From contig NC_035435.2 of the NCBI RefSeq assembly GCF_002127325.2, positions 109,970,517 to 110,034,516 of the forward strand: a DNA stretch of 64,000 nucleotides, in the 5' to 3' direction. The DNA comes from Helianthus annuus. Lineage: Eukaryota > Streptophyta > Magnoliopsida > Asterales > Asteraceae. Below, one piece after another: positions 24,121 through 35,667 of the stretch (position 1 is the first letter of the stretch; the number at the start of each line of letters is the position of its first letter). A program made the translations under genes and the position numbers. Below the pieces are notes generated by a model, which was not told the origin of the DNA, searched no databases, and saw only the letters and a list, made by a program, of their open reading frames with translations.

Positions 24121-25839
24121 TTAATAGTAGCGCGGTCCTGGAGGTCCAAAGATGGATGACATCATATCATTCCATTCCCCAAATCCAAATGCACCGCTGC
24201 TACTCCCTCCTTCTTGTTGTGCTCCCTCTTGTTGCCTTGGGTCAAGCCATTGAGAATGGTGAAGTGGTGGAGTCGGATATGAAATGCTACCATCATAAGG
24301 CGGTAATGAGGCATAGTCCACATGTTGTGGATCCTTAACAACCGGCCTTCCGGCATGCCAATCCGCATGCATCCTCCTCGCCTGATCATCATGATATCTA
24401 TTATTAGTGTCCACTTCTCTAGAGTATGCGAAAGTACGGTTCCATGCCTCTTGGCGATCGAATCTATGTTTTAACGCCCGCTCTATACTTGCGCTATTCC
24501 TCGTGTTTTGATCATACAACGACCTCTCCGACCCCGACCATGTATCAAAAATAGATACCGGAGGACGTTGACTTTCAATCACCTCTTGCATTGTACCACT
24601 ATAAGCCCACCCCGGCTCATAAGATTGTTGCGCATAGTCATAGAACATACCACCGTGACCTCCACCATAACCCCCTTGACCCACATTCAAGTTCACCCCG
24701 CCTTGCGGTTGCTCCTCATAATCTTCATCCCCGCTTGGGATCTCTGCTTCACTCTCGGGTTCATCCTCTTCACCCGGTAACAAATCTCTCGCATTCGCCT
24801 TAAGAGCTCTCCACCTTTGGCCTTCCGACTTTAACTTGTGATAACGCTCCGTTTGAGTATACGTCCAAACATTCCCCAACTTATCCAACGTAAAAGGCTG
24901 GTGCCTTTTTGTTACCCCCCGATCTTCAGATGTTATCGCCTTCTGTTGTTTCATCAATCCCGTAATTATTCGACAATACGGGACGATGTCTCTTCCATAC
25001 TTATTCCGACAGATCCATAAGTGGTGCGTAATAAGGTAACGTATCGGGAAACATGGAGCCCCATGCATCAACGAATAAAGAACGGGTACCTCCGGAAACC
25101 TCACCTGTTCTTTGTCTCCCCTTCGTGGAAGGACATTGAGAAGACAGATTGTATGCAACAATTTAGCTTCTATCTTTAAATTCTTCCGGTATAGAATACC
25201 ACTGTATTTACCGGGTAAAAATATTGCTGCCAACATATCATTCCATCTAACATGTTTCTCCGGTTTGAGCAAGAGATCATCGAGAGTGGGAATCATGTAC
25301 TCACGAGCCGGGAGACTATCATACTTCCCGAGCTTCTTCAAAGTGTCGAATGACATCTCCACCGGTACCCCGTGTACCTCTCCAATCAACTTCATCTGTG
25401 ACGGCTTGTTAAAGTTGTGACATTTCAAGGTTGCCATCCACTCTTGTATCTCTGTCATGAACAGGTTACTCTTGTCTTTGTCGAAACATTTGAGCGCCGA
25501 TTCCCATCCTAGCGCCCGAAACTTATCAAACACCCCAAATTGCTGAAACTCCACTTCCCGAACCTCTCGTTCACAAATGAAGGCCGCCGCCTTGTTCTTC
25601 AACTTATTCATGCAGTCATGGTAAAGTGTCGGTTGCCACTCCTCTGCTTGATCATCTAATGGACCCGAATTCCACACCGGCTTTTCACTCGGATCCAACT
25701 CCATCTCTTCTTCACTCCCACTCTCGCTTTCACTTATACGACCCATATATTGCCTTTTTCGCGGTGGTTGTTCTTTTTGTTTGCCTTTCCCTTTTGATGA
25801 TGATGAACTCGATCCCGCTTGTTCCTTTGTCTTAGCCAT
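24121..25839 (-). CDS. Athila ORF in env position (PF03078-type, ATHILA ORF-1 family)
   Basis: This is an open frame of 572 residues starting with MAKTKEQAGSSSSSS. It has a Ser/Lys-rich basic N-terminus, a globular middle (about residues 60-330) with the arrangement seen in Athila ORF1 proteins (GWESALKCFDKDK, KHVRWNDMLAAIFLPG, LPRRGDKEQVRFPE, LITHHLWICRNKYG), an acidic patch (DEPESEAEIPSGDED) and a Gly/Tyr/Gln-rich C-terminus. It lies downstream of pol in the same orientation, 1.26 kb after the pol stop. I see no signal peptide and no transmembrane helix, so an envelope role is not supported. The function of this family is unknown. The frame is intact. Confidence 0.85.
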   Translation of the reverse strand: MAKTKEQAGSSSSSSKGKGKQKEQPPRKRQYMGRISESESGSEEEMELDPSEKPVWNSGPLDDQAEEWQPTLYHDCMNKLKNKAAAFICEREVREVEFQQFGVFDKFRALGWESALKCFDKDKSNLFMTEIQEWMATLKCHNFNKPSQMKLIGEVHGVPVEMSFDTLKKLGKYDSLPAREYMIPTLDDLLLKPEKHVRWNDMLAAIFLPGKYSGILYRKNLKIEAKLLHTICLLNVLPRRGDKEQVRFPEVPVLYSLMHGAPCFPIRYLITHHLWICRNKYGRDIVPYCRIITGLMKQQKAITSEDRGVTKRHQPFTLDKLGNVWTYTQTERYHKLKSEGQRWRALKANARDLLPGEEDEPESEAEIPSGDEDYEEQPQGGVNLNVGQGGYGGGHGGMFYDYAQQSYEPGWAYSGTMQEVIESQRPPVSIFDTWSGSERSLYDQNTRNSASIERALKHRFDRQEAWNRTFAYSREVDTNNRYHDDQARRMHADWHAGRPVVKDPQHVDYASLPPYDGSISYPTPPLHHSQWLDPRQQEGAQQEGGSSSGAFGFGEWNDMMSSIFGPPGPRYY

Positions 25840-27096
25840 TTCCTACACACATTAGACAAGCAACAAAAGCAAACACAAAATTAAACCCTCTTTTCCAAAA
25901 CATCCCCACACTTGCTTGTTATCATGGTTGTAGATGTTAGTGAACCAAAAGTATATCAAAAAATTTTTCAAAAATTGGGCATGGTGTCTCTACAATGTAA
26001 AGACACCCAAAAGTTCACTACTTTAACCACAAATCCTACATCTATAACCATATCTATGTTCAAATAATCAATTTCATAACCATATCTACAAACAAGCAAG
26101 TGAGTAAGAACAAATAACCTAGGTCACCTTACTTTTCACAATGTAGCATCAAAATCTAACAAATAAGCTTTCATACCTTTGTTTGAAGATGCACCAGTGC
26201 TTGTGAAACCCAAAACTCCAAAAACCCCCAAAAATCTCGAACTAGGGTTTGGGATTCGGACCCAAAGACAGTGTTTTCTCCTAAATCTCTCGTCAAAATC
26301 AACAAGCTTGTGAAAAATTAGTCAAGTTAGACTAAAATTTCACTTGATTTGGACAAAAATTGAAGGAATTATGGGAAGAAGAAGAAGATTATGGAGAGTT
26401 GTGATGGGGATGTGAAGAAGAAGATGGATGGATGTAGAGTGAAAAGAAATTGTGTGGTTGGGGTGAAGGCACGTGATTTTGTGTTTTATTATTATTATTT
26501 TTTATGTATAAACCGGATACCCAAACGACGGACATGAAAATTCCCCGCACCGTAAATTACGTTCTCACCGTAATTTACGGTGAAACCTGAACCTTTATTC
26601 TGTGCCGTAAATCAGTACTGAAATACCGTAAAACCCCAAAATTTCCTAGCTCCACCGTAAATTACGGTCTCACCGTAATTTACGGTGAGACCTGATCATT
26701 AAATTTTACCGTAAGTCAGTACTGTTTTACCGTAAATACCAACCATGATTCCTTTTCACCGTAAATTACGGTAGAACCGTAAATTACGGTGAACACTGGG
26801 CAACCCTGCTTTCGCTAAAAATTGAGATTTTAAGTGCAAATTTTTTAGATTTTTTTTAATTTTTTTTCGATTTTTTTATGTTTTTTTTTAATTTTTTTTT
26901 TCAAAAACTTGTAAAAATTACCCTACCCCCTCAAAAAATCCCGTGTTGTCCTCAACACAATGTTAGAGTAATTCGTGACCCGAACATCCCCACACTTGTT
27001 TCGAACACGGATTTCGAGGAACTATGGCAATTGTGCAAATTATACAAAACAAAACAAAACAAAATACTACTATATACACTACCGAACCTGGGCCTC
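25840..27096 (-). repeat. Non-coding spacer with paired CCGTAAATTACGG palindromes
   Basis: This region between the pol stop and the downstream ORF carries three pairs of CACCGTAAATTACGGT-type palindromes at about 26547-26583, 26651-26690 and 26757-26793. It also has single half-copies (ACCGTAA...AGTACTG) in between. The same motif pairs occur in the LTRs of this element. No gene was found. Confidence 0.8.
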
Positions 27097-30000
27097 TCAT
27101 GGTTGTTCTTCATCGACCGGGCGCAAGATGTAGCCCGCTTTGCCAAGCTCCAAGTTATTGATGTCGTTTCCCTCCAAGTACGGCTTCAAGCGGTGACCGT
27201 TCACCGTTTGTTGTTTCAATGTTTGCTCGTCTTGGATGTCTACATCACCAAATCGTCCAACTCTCCGAATGACATACGGACCCATCCATTTGCTTTTAAG
27301 CTTGCCCGCGAACATCTTCAATCGTGAGTTATACAACCAAACTTTCTGACCCACTTCGAACGTTTTCTTTCGCAATTTCGCATCATGCACTTTCTTGAGT
27401 TTATCTTTATAGGCCGATGCACATTCGTATGCCTCATCCCGAATCTCCTCTATCTCGCTCAATTGCAACTTTCTCAACTTACCCGCCTCATCATAATCCG
27501 CGTTGACCGTCTTGATTGCCCAATGTGCCCGATGCGCCAACTCCATTGGCAAGTGACAACCCTTACCATACACCATCCGGTAAGGTGTTGTACCAATAGG
27601 AGTCTTGTAGGCCGTTCGGTATGCCCACAAAGCATCATCTAACTTGCTCGACCAATCCTTTCTATCCGTTCTTACCGTCTTCATGAGGATCTCTTTGATT
27701 TGACGGTTGGACACTTCGACTTGTCCACTTGTTTGCGGATGGTAAGGTGTGGCAACTCGGTGGTTCACGCTATACCTCTTCAATAATTTCCCAAAGTTGA
27801 AGTTCTTGAAATGCGAACCACCATCGCTTATAATAACCCGCGGGATTCCAAAGCGAGAGAAGATGTTGGATTGAACAAATTTACAAACAACCGAATGGTC
27901 GTTTGTTCGTGTTGCAATAGCCTCAATCCACTTCGAGACATAATCCACCGCTACCAAAATGTATAGAAAGCCATTTGAATTCGGGAAGGGACCCATAAAA
28001 TCTATACCCCATACATCAAATATCTCCACAACCAAGATTGGTTGTAATGGCATCTCATCCCTTTTCGATATGCTTCCCATCTTTTGACAATTAATACAAT
28101 TTCTAGCGAACTTAATTGCATCCTTGAAAATGGTGGGCCAATAAAACCCACAAGAAAGAACCCGATAGCCTGTTTTGTGCCCACTAAAATGACCCCCACA
28201 TGCGGACGAATGAGCATGGGTCAAAATTTCCAACACTTCTGTTTCGGGCACGCACCTTCGTATAACTTGATCCGGTCCAATCTTGAAGAGATCCGGTTCA
28301 TCCCAAATGTATTGCTTCACTTGAACCATGAATTGTTGTCGACGCTTTTTGGTCCAATGACTTGGGATGGCACCCGTGGCTAAATAGTTGACATAATGAG
28401 CATACCACGGTGTAACGAAAGTGGAAACGGCTAAAAGTTGCTCATCAGGGAAACTTTCATTAATTTCACTCACATCATCGGTCCCTTCCACCGGAATCCG
28501 AGACAAGTGATCCGCTACTACATTCTCACTTCCCTTTTTATCTCGGATTTCTAGATCGAATTCTTGTAACAATAAAACCCACCGAATCAACCGTGGCTTC
28601 GCGTCCTTTTTCTCCATCAAGTACCGGACCGCACTATGATCCGAATAGACCACCACCTTGCTTCCCCAAATATACGAGCGAAACTTATCCAAAGCATACA
28701 CCACCGCTAGTAATTCCTTCTCGGTTGTGGTGTAATTAAGTTGCCCTTCGGATAAAGTTTTGCTTGCATAGTTAATAACCACCGGTTTCTTGTCAACCCG
28801 TTGACCCAAAACTGCACCAATAGTGGTGTCGCTCGCATCACACATTATCTCGAACGGCTTTGACCAATCGGGTGGTTGCAGAATAAGCGCCTTGACCAAA
28901 TGTTCCTTCAAAACAGTGAAAGCTTGCATACACTCGTTAGTAAAATCAAATGGGACATCTTTCAATAACAAGTTGCATAGGGGTTTGGTGATAACACTAA
29001 AACCCTTAATGAAACGTCTATAAAAACCCGCGTGTCCCAAGAATGACCTTACACCCTTAACATTTTTAGGAGGTGGCAAAGATGATATTACCCGTATCTT
29101 TGCCTTATCCACCTCCATCCCCCTTTCAGAAATCACATGGCCCAACACAATGCCCTCTTGCACCATGAAATGACTTTTCTCCCAACTTAACACTAAATTT
29201 TTCTCAACGCACCTTTTTAAAACCTTTTGTAATTCGTTGAGACAAGCATCAAAAGTAGTGCCAAAAATGGAGAAGTCATCCATAAATACTTCGAGCGACT
29301 CTCCAACCATGTCTGAGAAGATACTCATCATACATCGTTGGAAGGTTGCCGGAGCATTACACAAGCCAAATGGCATTCGCCGAAAGGCAAAGGTGCCATA
29401 TGGGCAAGTGAAGGTGGTCTTGTGTTGGTCATCCGGGTGTATGGCGATTTGATTGTAACCCGAATACCCATCTAAAAAGAAATAATATTTTTGACCCGAC
29501 AATTTTTCAATAATTTGGTCAATGAAAGGTAGCGGGAAATGGTCCTTAGAAGTGGCGGCATTCAATTTTCGGTAGTCAATACATACACGCCACCCGGTAA
29601 CCGGTCGGGTGGCAATTTGTTCACCACTTTCATCCTTGACCACTTGAATGCCGGCCTTCTTAGGCACAACTTGGGTGGGACTCACCCAAGCACTATCCGA
29701 AATTGGATAGATGATTCCCGCATCCAACCATTTAATTACCTCCTTTTTAACTACCTCCCTTAGGTTCGGGTTCAACCGCCTTTGAGCTTCTCGTGTCGGT
29801 TTGGCATCTTCGGTTGTGATGATCTTGTGCATGACAATTGATGGACTAATTCCTTTGAGATCGGCAATTGTCCATCCGATAGCTCCCTTGTTTTCCTTCA
29901 AGACTTCCAACAATGCTTGCTCTTGGGCCAACTCCAAATTAGAGGCAATAATGACCGGTAAAGTGTCATTATCCCCTAAAAACACATACTTCAAATGGCT

Positions 30001-31869
30001 CGGCAAGTCTTTGAGCTCCAACTTTGGCGGTTCCTCTAGTGATGGTTTAGTACCCGAGTCTATTTCCGCCGGTAGACCCTCGAATTGGTGGGTCCATGGT
30101 GGTCTACCTTCTTTCAACGCCATAGCATCTTGCGCTTCCTCTTCAACCCGGAGTGCATAAGCATGTACCTGTTCAGAAAAGTCACACAGGCAAATATCCA
30201 AACCATCCTCCTCATACTCATGCGGGTTGCATCCATCTACTATATCTGCCATGAAACACTCATCCACACCGTTAGCATTAGAATTATTAGTAAAAACATT
30301 CAAACGCATTTTTCTATTTCCAAAAGCCATATCAACTGTACCAAATCTACAATCAATAATAGCATGTGCGGTGCTTAAAAATGGCCGACCCAAAATTATA
30401 TTTTGTTGTTGCTTAGGGTCCGCCGATGAGTAATCCAAGACTAAGAAGTCCACCGGGTAATAAAACTCATCAATTTTCACAATTACATTTTGAACCATAC
30501 CCCGAGGCAACTTATGAGACAAATCGGCCAAAACAACCGTTGTCTCCACCCTTGCTAACGGACCAAAGTCATATTGGTCATATAAGCCCCCCGGTAAAAT
30601 GCTAACTCCGGCTCCAAGATCTAGCAACGCCTTAGCCATTTGAAAATTACCAACTTGTACATTAATCAATGGCGTGCCCGGATCTTGGAGCTTAGGAGGA
30701 AGCTCCCCATTTAACACCGCACTTACTTGCCCGGTTAAATCCACCCGCTTAGGCACTTTCTTCTTGTTTTGCCTTTTTTGTGTACATAATTCTTTTAAGA
30801 ATTTTGCATAAGCGGGGACTTGTTTTATTGCATCGAGGAGTGGGAGATTTATTTTTACTTGTTTAAACATATCCCACATCTCCTCTTTTTGAGGACCCCT
30901 CGACACAATAAAATTTTTCTTTCCCGGGTCAAGTAAGGCCGATGGAAACGGAACTTGACTCGGTTCACCCTCAACTTTTTCATTCTTTTCATCTTCACCC
31001 AAACCCGGTTTTTTAACAATTGTTTCTTTTAGTTTAACCGGTGAAATTTCATCATCACTTTCAATTCCCGTGACATCCTCAACTACCCCCTCAACCAATT
31101 CGGGTGACAAATTGGCTTTAAATTCTTTCCCACTTCTTAATACACTAACATGATTAATATTAACATTACCTCGTGACGAACCATGTGAAGGGTTTACCTT
31201 AGTGTCGCTTGGAAGTTGACCCTTACCTTTCTTCAATTCCGCCACATCGGTTGCTAATTGACCCATTTGGGTTGTTAGTGATTGGATGCTTTTATCACGA
31301 ACCTCATCCTTTTGCATTCGCACTTCATCAAGTTGGTTCCGTTTTTGCATCTCCATTTGCATGCTCTTTAGCATCTCCATCATCTCATTTCCACCCGAAG
31401 ACCCCCCTTGTTCTTGACCCGTTTGGTATTGCTTTTGATAACCTTGGTTATTTCCGCCTCGGTATCCACCTTGGTTATTGTAAGATTGGCGTGAACCAAA
31501 GTTACCTTGGCTACCTTGAAAATTCGGGTTTGCTTGATTTGAAGGGTTCCCATATCTAAAATTCGGGTGGTTCCTCAACCCGGGGTGGTAGGTATTAGAG
31601 TTCATGTTGTTGTAGTTCCTACCACCTCCTCCTTGACCTTGACCTTGAAGCGCATGGACTTCCTCGTATTGCCCGTCCAACATCCCTTGGCAATTTTCAG
31701 CCGCATGACCTATTTCATTACATAAAGCACAAACATCATATATTTGGTTAGTGGTTTGAACATTACCATCATCTATAGCGTGCACTTGAGGTCGGGTAGT
31801 GGTCGGTCGGGCTCTTCTTGAAGCTTGAGCTTTCCTCTTTGATGTAGTTGCCATGCTTTCCAAGAACAA
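27097..31869 (-). CDS. Athila gag C-terminal part plus pol polyprotein
   Basis: This is a 1,590-residue open frame. In order: a basic region; one CCHC zinc knuckle (C47, C50, H55, C60); an aspartic protease with the Athila-type DLGA core in [13 protein letters not shown]; a reverse transcriptase with VCIDYRKLN and the catalytic FMDDF (M at about residue 863, near 29283); RNase H beginning at [16 protein letters not shown]; an integrase with an H-H-C-C finger (CINCQKMG) and the D, D, E residues in [18 protein letters not shown] and [10 protein letters not shown]; and a C-terminal [12 protein letters not shown] domain without a chromodomain. The N-terminal half of gag is missing from this frame: a partial LTR and PBS stand in its place, and the first residues (MFLES) come from the joint. 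The polymerase domains look complete, so they could act in trans if expressed. Confidence 0.92.
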   Translation of the reverse strand: MFLESMATTSKRKAQASRRARPTTTRPQVHAIDDGNVQTTNQIYDVCALCNEIGHAAENCQGMLDGQYEEVHALQGQGQGGGGRNYNNMNSNTYHPGLRNHPNFRYGNPSNQANPNFQGSQGNFGSRQSYNNQGGYRGGNNQGYQKQYQTGQEQGGSSGGNEMMEMLKSMQMEMQKRNQLDEVRMQKDEVRDKSIQSLTTQMGQLATDVAELKKGKGQLPSDTKVNPSHGSSRGNVNINHVSVLRSGKEFKANLSPELVEGVVEDVTGIESDDEISPVKLKETIVKKPGLGEDEKNEKVEGEPSQVPFPSALLDPGKKNFIVSRGPQKEEMWDMFKQVKINLPLLDAIKQVPAYAKFLKELCTQKRQNKKKVPKRVDLTGQVSAVLNGELPPKLQDPGTPLINVQVGNFQMAKALLDLGAGVSILPGGLYDQYDFGPLARVETTVVLADLSHKLPRGMVQNVIVKIDEFYYPVDFLVLDYSSADPKQQQNIILGRPFLSTAHAIIDCRFGTVDMAFGNRKMRLNVFTNNSNANGVDECFMADIVDGCNPHEYEEDGLDICLCDFSEQVHAYALRVEEEAQDAMALKEGRPPWTHQFEGLPAEIDSGTKPSLEEPPKLELKDLPSHLKYVFLGDNDTLPVIIASNLELAQEQALLEVLKENKGAIGWTIADLKGISPSIVMHKIITTEDAKPTREAQRRLNPNLREVVKKEVIKWLDAGIIYPISDSAWVSPTQVVPKKAGIQVVKDESGEQIATRPVTGWRVCIDYRKLNAATSKDHFPLPFIDQIIEKLSGQKYYFFLDGYSGYNQIAIHPDDQHKTTFTCPYGTFAFRRMPFGLCNAPATFQRCMMSIFSDMVGESLEVFMDDFSIFGTTFDACLNELQKVLKRCVEKNLVLSWEKSHFMVQEGIVLGHVISERGMEVDKAKIRVISSLPPPKNVKGVRSFLGHAGFYRRFIKGFSVITKPLCNLLLKDVPFDFTNECMQAFTVLKEHLVKALILQPPDWSKPFEIMCDASDTTIGAVLGQRVDKKPVVINYASKTLSEGQLNYTTTEKELLAVVYALDKFRSYIWGSKVVVYSDHSAVRYLMEKKDAKPRLIRWVLLLQEFDLEIRDKKGSENVVADHLSRIPVEGTDDVSEINESFPDEQLLAVSTFVTPWYAHYVNYLATGAIPSHWTKKRRQQFMVQVKQYIWDEPDLFKIGPDQVIRRCVPETEVLEILTHAHSSACGGHFSGHKTGYRVLSCGFYWPTIFKDAIKFARNCINCQKMGSISKRDEMPLQPILVVEIFDVWGIDFMGPFPNSNGFLYILVAVDYVSKWIEAIATRTNDHSVVCKFVQSNIFSRFGIPRVIISDGGSHFKNFNFGKLLKRYSVNHRVATPYHPQTSGQVEVSNRQIKEILMKTVRTDRKDWSSKLDDALWAYRTAYKTPIGTTPYRMVYGKGCHLPMELAHRAHWAIKTVNADYDEAGKLRKLQLSEIEEIRDEAYECASAYKDKLKKVHDAKLRKKTFEVGQKVWLYNSRLKMFAGKLKSKWMGPYVIRRVGRFGDVDIQDEQTLKQQTVNGHRLKPYLEGNDINNLELGKAGYILRPVDEEQP

Positions 31870-32552
31870 CTATGCAGTTCCCGGCAACGGCGCCAAAATT
31901 TGACGTGATGTCGTGGTCACAGCCAAATTTAATCCCAATAACAACTATATAGATAGAGGTAAGTGGGTATCGAACACAGGGAGTTTGTGGAATATGTGCT
32001 ATCTCGATGTATGTCTAACTTCACTAAAGTAAACTAAATTGAAAGAAAAATAAATTCAAGAGTGGGTTTGATTGGTTGATTTTTAAAACTAAGATTAACT
32101 AATTAAATTGCAAAAGAAAAGTTTTGGTTGTAAACAATTAGAGACGAGTGACCATCTTTAGTTTCCGGTTTGCTTCAACATTTGTGCTATCATTCACTAG
32201 AAAGAACTACATAGACATAGTTCATGTGCAATTACTTGTTGTGATGAAAGGGAACTAAGTACTCAGATTCCTAGAACGTGAGGTTGTTACCCGATGACCA
32301 ATTGACCCTTACCCGATCCTAGTTCTACCCATGATATCTCGATTGCCAACGGCACCAAGAACGTATGGTTTCAAAATAGAATAATCATAAGCATCAACAA
32401 TTTACAAGCAAATAAGAACACACCATGATAAATAAAACATAAATTCAATTTACCATTCTAGAAATATGAAATCAAGCACACTTGTCTTTACAAACCTTCA
32501 ACTAAAGATGAACATAAAGAGTTTAGCTATCCATTGCTTGAACAACCCTCCT
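31870..32552 (-). repeat. Partial LTR plus second primer-binding site embedded in gag
   Basis: A tRNA-Asp type PBS (TTGGCGCCGTTGCCGGGAA read on the minus strand, about 31880-31898) is preceded by about 640 bp (31903 to about 32550) that aligns with the 3' part of this element's own LTR (34141 to about 34775). It is clearly more diverged than the two outer LTRs are from each other. The outer LTR third and the whole gag N-part are absent on its 5' side. It has the content R-U5-PBS of a genomic RNA 5' end. It separates the two halves of gag and breaks the frame. Confidence 0.85.
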
Positions 32553-34082
32553 CTACCAATTCCCAAATTCGTTCCCATAATTTGTTCCAAAAGTCCCACC
32601 GGTAATAGACATCAAATCACGTGCATCTTCGGCACTCAACCCTTCGTGGAAGGCATTCATCAACTCCCACAATTCAATTACATGGTGAGGGCAATTTTTA
32701 ATCATCATATTGAAGCGCTCGAACGCCTCATGAAACATCTCACCATGTTGCTGTTGAAAGCTTCTCAACCCCTTCCTTGCATCATTGGTCTTTTGGGCGG
32801 TGTAAAACTCATCCAAGAAAGTTTGTTGCATCTCTCCCCATGTATATATGGATGCCGAAGGTAACGTGTAAAACCACTTCTTCTCCTTATCTTCCAAGGA
32901 AAATTGGAACAAAACCAATTTAATATCGTCAGCCGAAAACCCTTGACTCCCAAGAGTGTTGCAAATCGAGTCATAAGCCTCTAAATGAAAATAAGGCTCC
33001 TCCGTTGCCAACCCCTTGTACTTTGGTAAACTTTGCAAAGAGTTGGTTCTTACTTCAAATGTTCGCCCTTGATCATTATGAGGAATGACTACCGGTGAAG
33101 GGTTTTGCGTGATTACCGGCCGAAAATGTGCTTCAATGCCCCTCACATTTTCTCTAAGGTGTCTCCTTGGTACACCATACCTACCTCTTGGAATAATAAG
33201 ACCATTTGGCCTTGGTACTTGCCCTTGTGGTGCGATTGGTTGTTGAAACTGTTGTTGTCGCATCGGTGGGCGTTGAGGTGGTCTTTGAAATTGTTGTTGT
33301 ACATGTTGTGGCCGGACTTGTTGCAATGGAATAGGTTGTTGCATTGGTGGCCCTTGTGGTCTCGGCCGAATGTGTTGTGGTATAAGTTGTTGTTGCGGCA
33401 TTCCACCAACACTTGCCATCCCTTGGGATTGACTTTGAATGTATCCAAAATCTCCTTGATCACCATAACCTCCATAAAAATACCCATCCTCTTCATAACC
33501 CTCAAAATCTTCAAATCCCTCATCATAACCATCTCCTTGAATTCCCGAAGTTTGCCCAAATGGGATGGTCGAATACTGAAAACCCGATTGTTGTTGTTGT
33601 GGTCTAAAAGATGAAGTAGTATGCACAATAGTTGAATTGGGTGCAATTGTGAAGGTGGATGATGATTGACCCGTAGTTGGGGGAAAGAAGTGGGATAATG
33701 GTGGGATTGTGGTGGATGGGTTGTAGGTGATGGCGGGTTCAGCTTGAGTGGTGATTGGTTGGGTGACATTGGGTGGTGTGAATTCGGCAGTGGTATTAGG
33801 TAATGTGGTGTTTGGTGATGGTTGGGTGGAAGTAGGTATAAAGGATGAGGTCGTTTGACCCGTTGTAGGTGGAATTTGAGAATCAACCATGATGTTTCTT
33901 GGTGTAATGGGTGAAGTGGGTGAACCAATGATTTTGTTTTCTCGTACTAAAACTCTGTTTTGTCTTAGTGTTCTTTCAATTTCCGGATCAAACGATAGCG
34001 GTGATGACCTGTGAGAGCCTCTAGTATGCATACACCTGAAGTACCTGCACACTAAAAACCAACGTAAACCCGAAAATAACAA
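32553..34082 (-). pseudogene. Athila gag N-terminal part, truncated
   Basis: The open frame is 509 residues; a likely start is the Met at 34031 (MHTRGSHRSSP). It has a long Pro/Gln/Thr-rich N-terminus with SQGM and GGMPQQQ stretches, then a retrotransposon gag (PF03732-like) core from about residue 340, YKGLATEEPYFHLEAYDSI to FHEGLSAEDARDLMSI. Gag normally continues into the zinc-knuckle region, but the frame ends after TFGTNYGNE at the embedded LTR fragment. The capsid portion is present and the nucleocapsid is disconnected. Confidence 0.85.
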
Positions 34083-34117
34083 ACAAAACTATTAAACTAA
34101 CACACGTTGCGCACTAC

Positions 34118-34135
34118 TCCCCGGCAACGGCGCCA
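34118..34135 (-). other. Primer-binding site of the Athila-type element (tRNA-Asp type)
   Basis: The minus strand reads TGGCGCCGTTGCCGGGGA, complementary to the 3' end of plant tRNA-Asp, five bases from the 5' LTR. Confidence 0.92.
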
Positions 34136-34140
34136 AAATT

Positions 34141-35307
34141 TGACGTGATGTCGTGGGTCATGCAAATTTAATCCCCAAACAACTATAGATAGTGGTAAGA
34201 GGGTATCGAACTCAGGGAGTATGTGGAAGGTATGTCAATTGTATAGCTTTGTACTTAAACTAAAATTAAACTAAATTGCAGAAATTAGAATTCAAGAGTT
34301 TGGATTGTTGTTTTAGAAAACTAAATTAAAAACTAATTTCAAATCAAATGTTGGTTGTAAAACAGATTAGGAGAGAACAATGATCACCTTAGGTTTCAGT
34401 TTCTTTAAACAATTGTGTGTAATTCCAACTAGAAAGAGTTACATAGACATAACTCATGTATAGATGATTGAAGTGATAAAAGGGAACAAAGTACTTGGAT
34501 TATATAAACGCGAGGTTGTTTCCCGATGACCAATTAATCAATAACCACCCCTAACCCTTCCCGTGATATCTCGATTGCCAACGGCACCAAGAACGTACGA
34601 TTAAGACTAGAAATTGCAATATCGATTAACAAGTTACAAGCAATCAAACATACACCATGATATTCAAGCAACGCAAGTTATCATTCTAGAAATTCAGAAA
34701 TAAAACACACAAAAGTTCAAGAAACTTTCACCTAAGATGATCACCGAAGAGTTTAGCCGGACATGGCTTGGTGAATCATCATCATAATCAAACCAATGTT
34801 CATACGAATCGAAAATACAAACCGGATGATAGCAATTGTTCAAAACCAAGCAAAAACAGCAAAAATCGCCCCCAAGATGTTCTCCAACCGTCCAATGATG
34901 AGGAATGATGAAAAGACACCATCAAACTACTTAATTGTGGCAGTTACATGTTTTCTCGCAGATTCCACCGTAATTTACGGCTCCACCGTAAATTACGGTG
35001 GACAGTAAAATGTTACGGTGTGTAGAAGCTGTGTTACGGTGGGGAACATATGAAATCCAGGTCCACCGTAAATTACGGTAGGACCGTAATTTATGGTGGT
35101 GAGCGGACTTGTCTTCTTTGTTTTGTCTCTTGTTCCATGCTCGACCCGTTCATCACCAAAATCTCTAAAGCTGCATTTAATCCGTCTTTTAGCTCCCGAA
35201 CCGCACCTGAAACATAAGCACAGTAGTTATCTACTTCAAGATCGATTAAGTGAAGGATTATTTCATCTTTTAACACGCTTAAGGGTTGTCCAATGGACCA
35301 CCCATCA
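34141..35307 (-). repeat. 5' LTR of the Athila-type element
   Basis: This 1,167-bp LTR is the partner of 21646-22819. It carries the same two CACCGTAAATTACGGTG palindrome pairs (about 34966-35000 and 35062-35100). I found no convincing TATA box downstream of them on the minus strand. Confidence 0.94.
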
Positions 35308-35667
35308 GCGTACGTCGGTTCCACAGCGTACAACCCGTTTGAGCAGCCAGCTCACACGCACTATAACTATAATTATGCGGATGCCGACCCATACGTGGTA
35401 GCGGCCAATTACAACGCCCTCCATCACGAAGGACCTTGTGGAAACCCTTGGGGATTAGGATACGCAGCTCATGGGTATCCAACACCTACTAGAACTCCGG
35501 TTCAACAACCATCGCAGCAGCCACGATTTTCCCCACCGGAGCAGGAAGAGATCCTTCACCGTTTAAATAGGGTAGAACGAGACTTTGAGCAAGAACGTAA
35601 GAACAATCGTGGATTACTTAAAGGCCTAGCAAACCTGCTAAAGGGGAAGAAGAATCGAGATCATTAG

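Larger units (their letters stand above)
21646..35307 (-). mobile_element. Athila-type Gypsy retrotransposon, complete but chimeric
   Basis: The element spans 13,662 bp on the minus strand and is bounded by a perfect GCGTA duplication (21641-21645 and 35308-35312). Order on the minus strand: 5' LTR (35307-34141), tRNA-Asp type PBS, gag N-part (34082-32553), embedded partial LTR plus PBS (32552-31870), gag C-part and pol (31869-27097), PF03078-type ORF (25839-24121), polypurine tract, 3' LTR (22819-21646). By eye the two LTRs differ at about ten positions and one 7-nt indel in about 1.17 kb, so the insertion is fairly recent. Confidence 0.94.
20770..35667 (+). pseudogene. Tekay-1 leader ORF between PBS and gag, broken and split
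   Basis: An extra ORF precedes gag. The segments are 20770-21645 and 35313-35667, separated by the Athila-type element and one copy of its GCGTA target duplication. The reading frame passes through the insertion point unchanged. The ATG at 20770 opens a basic N-terminus (MPPAIRRGGRGKGP). A frame change is needed between about 20825 and 20880, and a TGA stands at 21121-21123. The product is rich in Pro, Ser and Gln, with a run of Gln (about 21335-21355) and poly-Pro stretches. It ends in a charged predicted coiled coil (HRLNRVERDFEQERKNN) and a basic tail. I recognise no domain. The second Tekay family in this window has an unrelated-looking but similarly placed and similarly proline-rich ORF (51551-52414). 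Confidence 0.75.

Noticed and set aside
24121..25839. Calling the Athila downstream ORF an envelope gene
   Set aside because: It is in env position, but no signal peptide, cleavage site or transmembrane helix is visible, and it matches the ATHILA ORF-1 type.
33143..33928. 261-residue minus-strand frame overlapping gag
   Set aside because: Shadow of the Gln/Pro-rich gag N-part in another frame; low complexity, no domain.
34141..34960. TATA box for the Athila LTR
   Set aside because: No TATAA-like string at a sensible distance downstream of the palindrome pairs on the minus strand.
34966..35100. CRISPR-like or phage-type repeat array (palindrome pairs)
   Set aside because: Eukaryotic LTR context, no constant spacer length and no associated genes.
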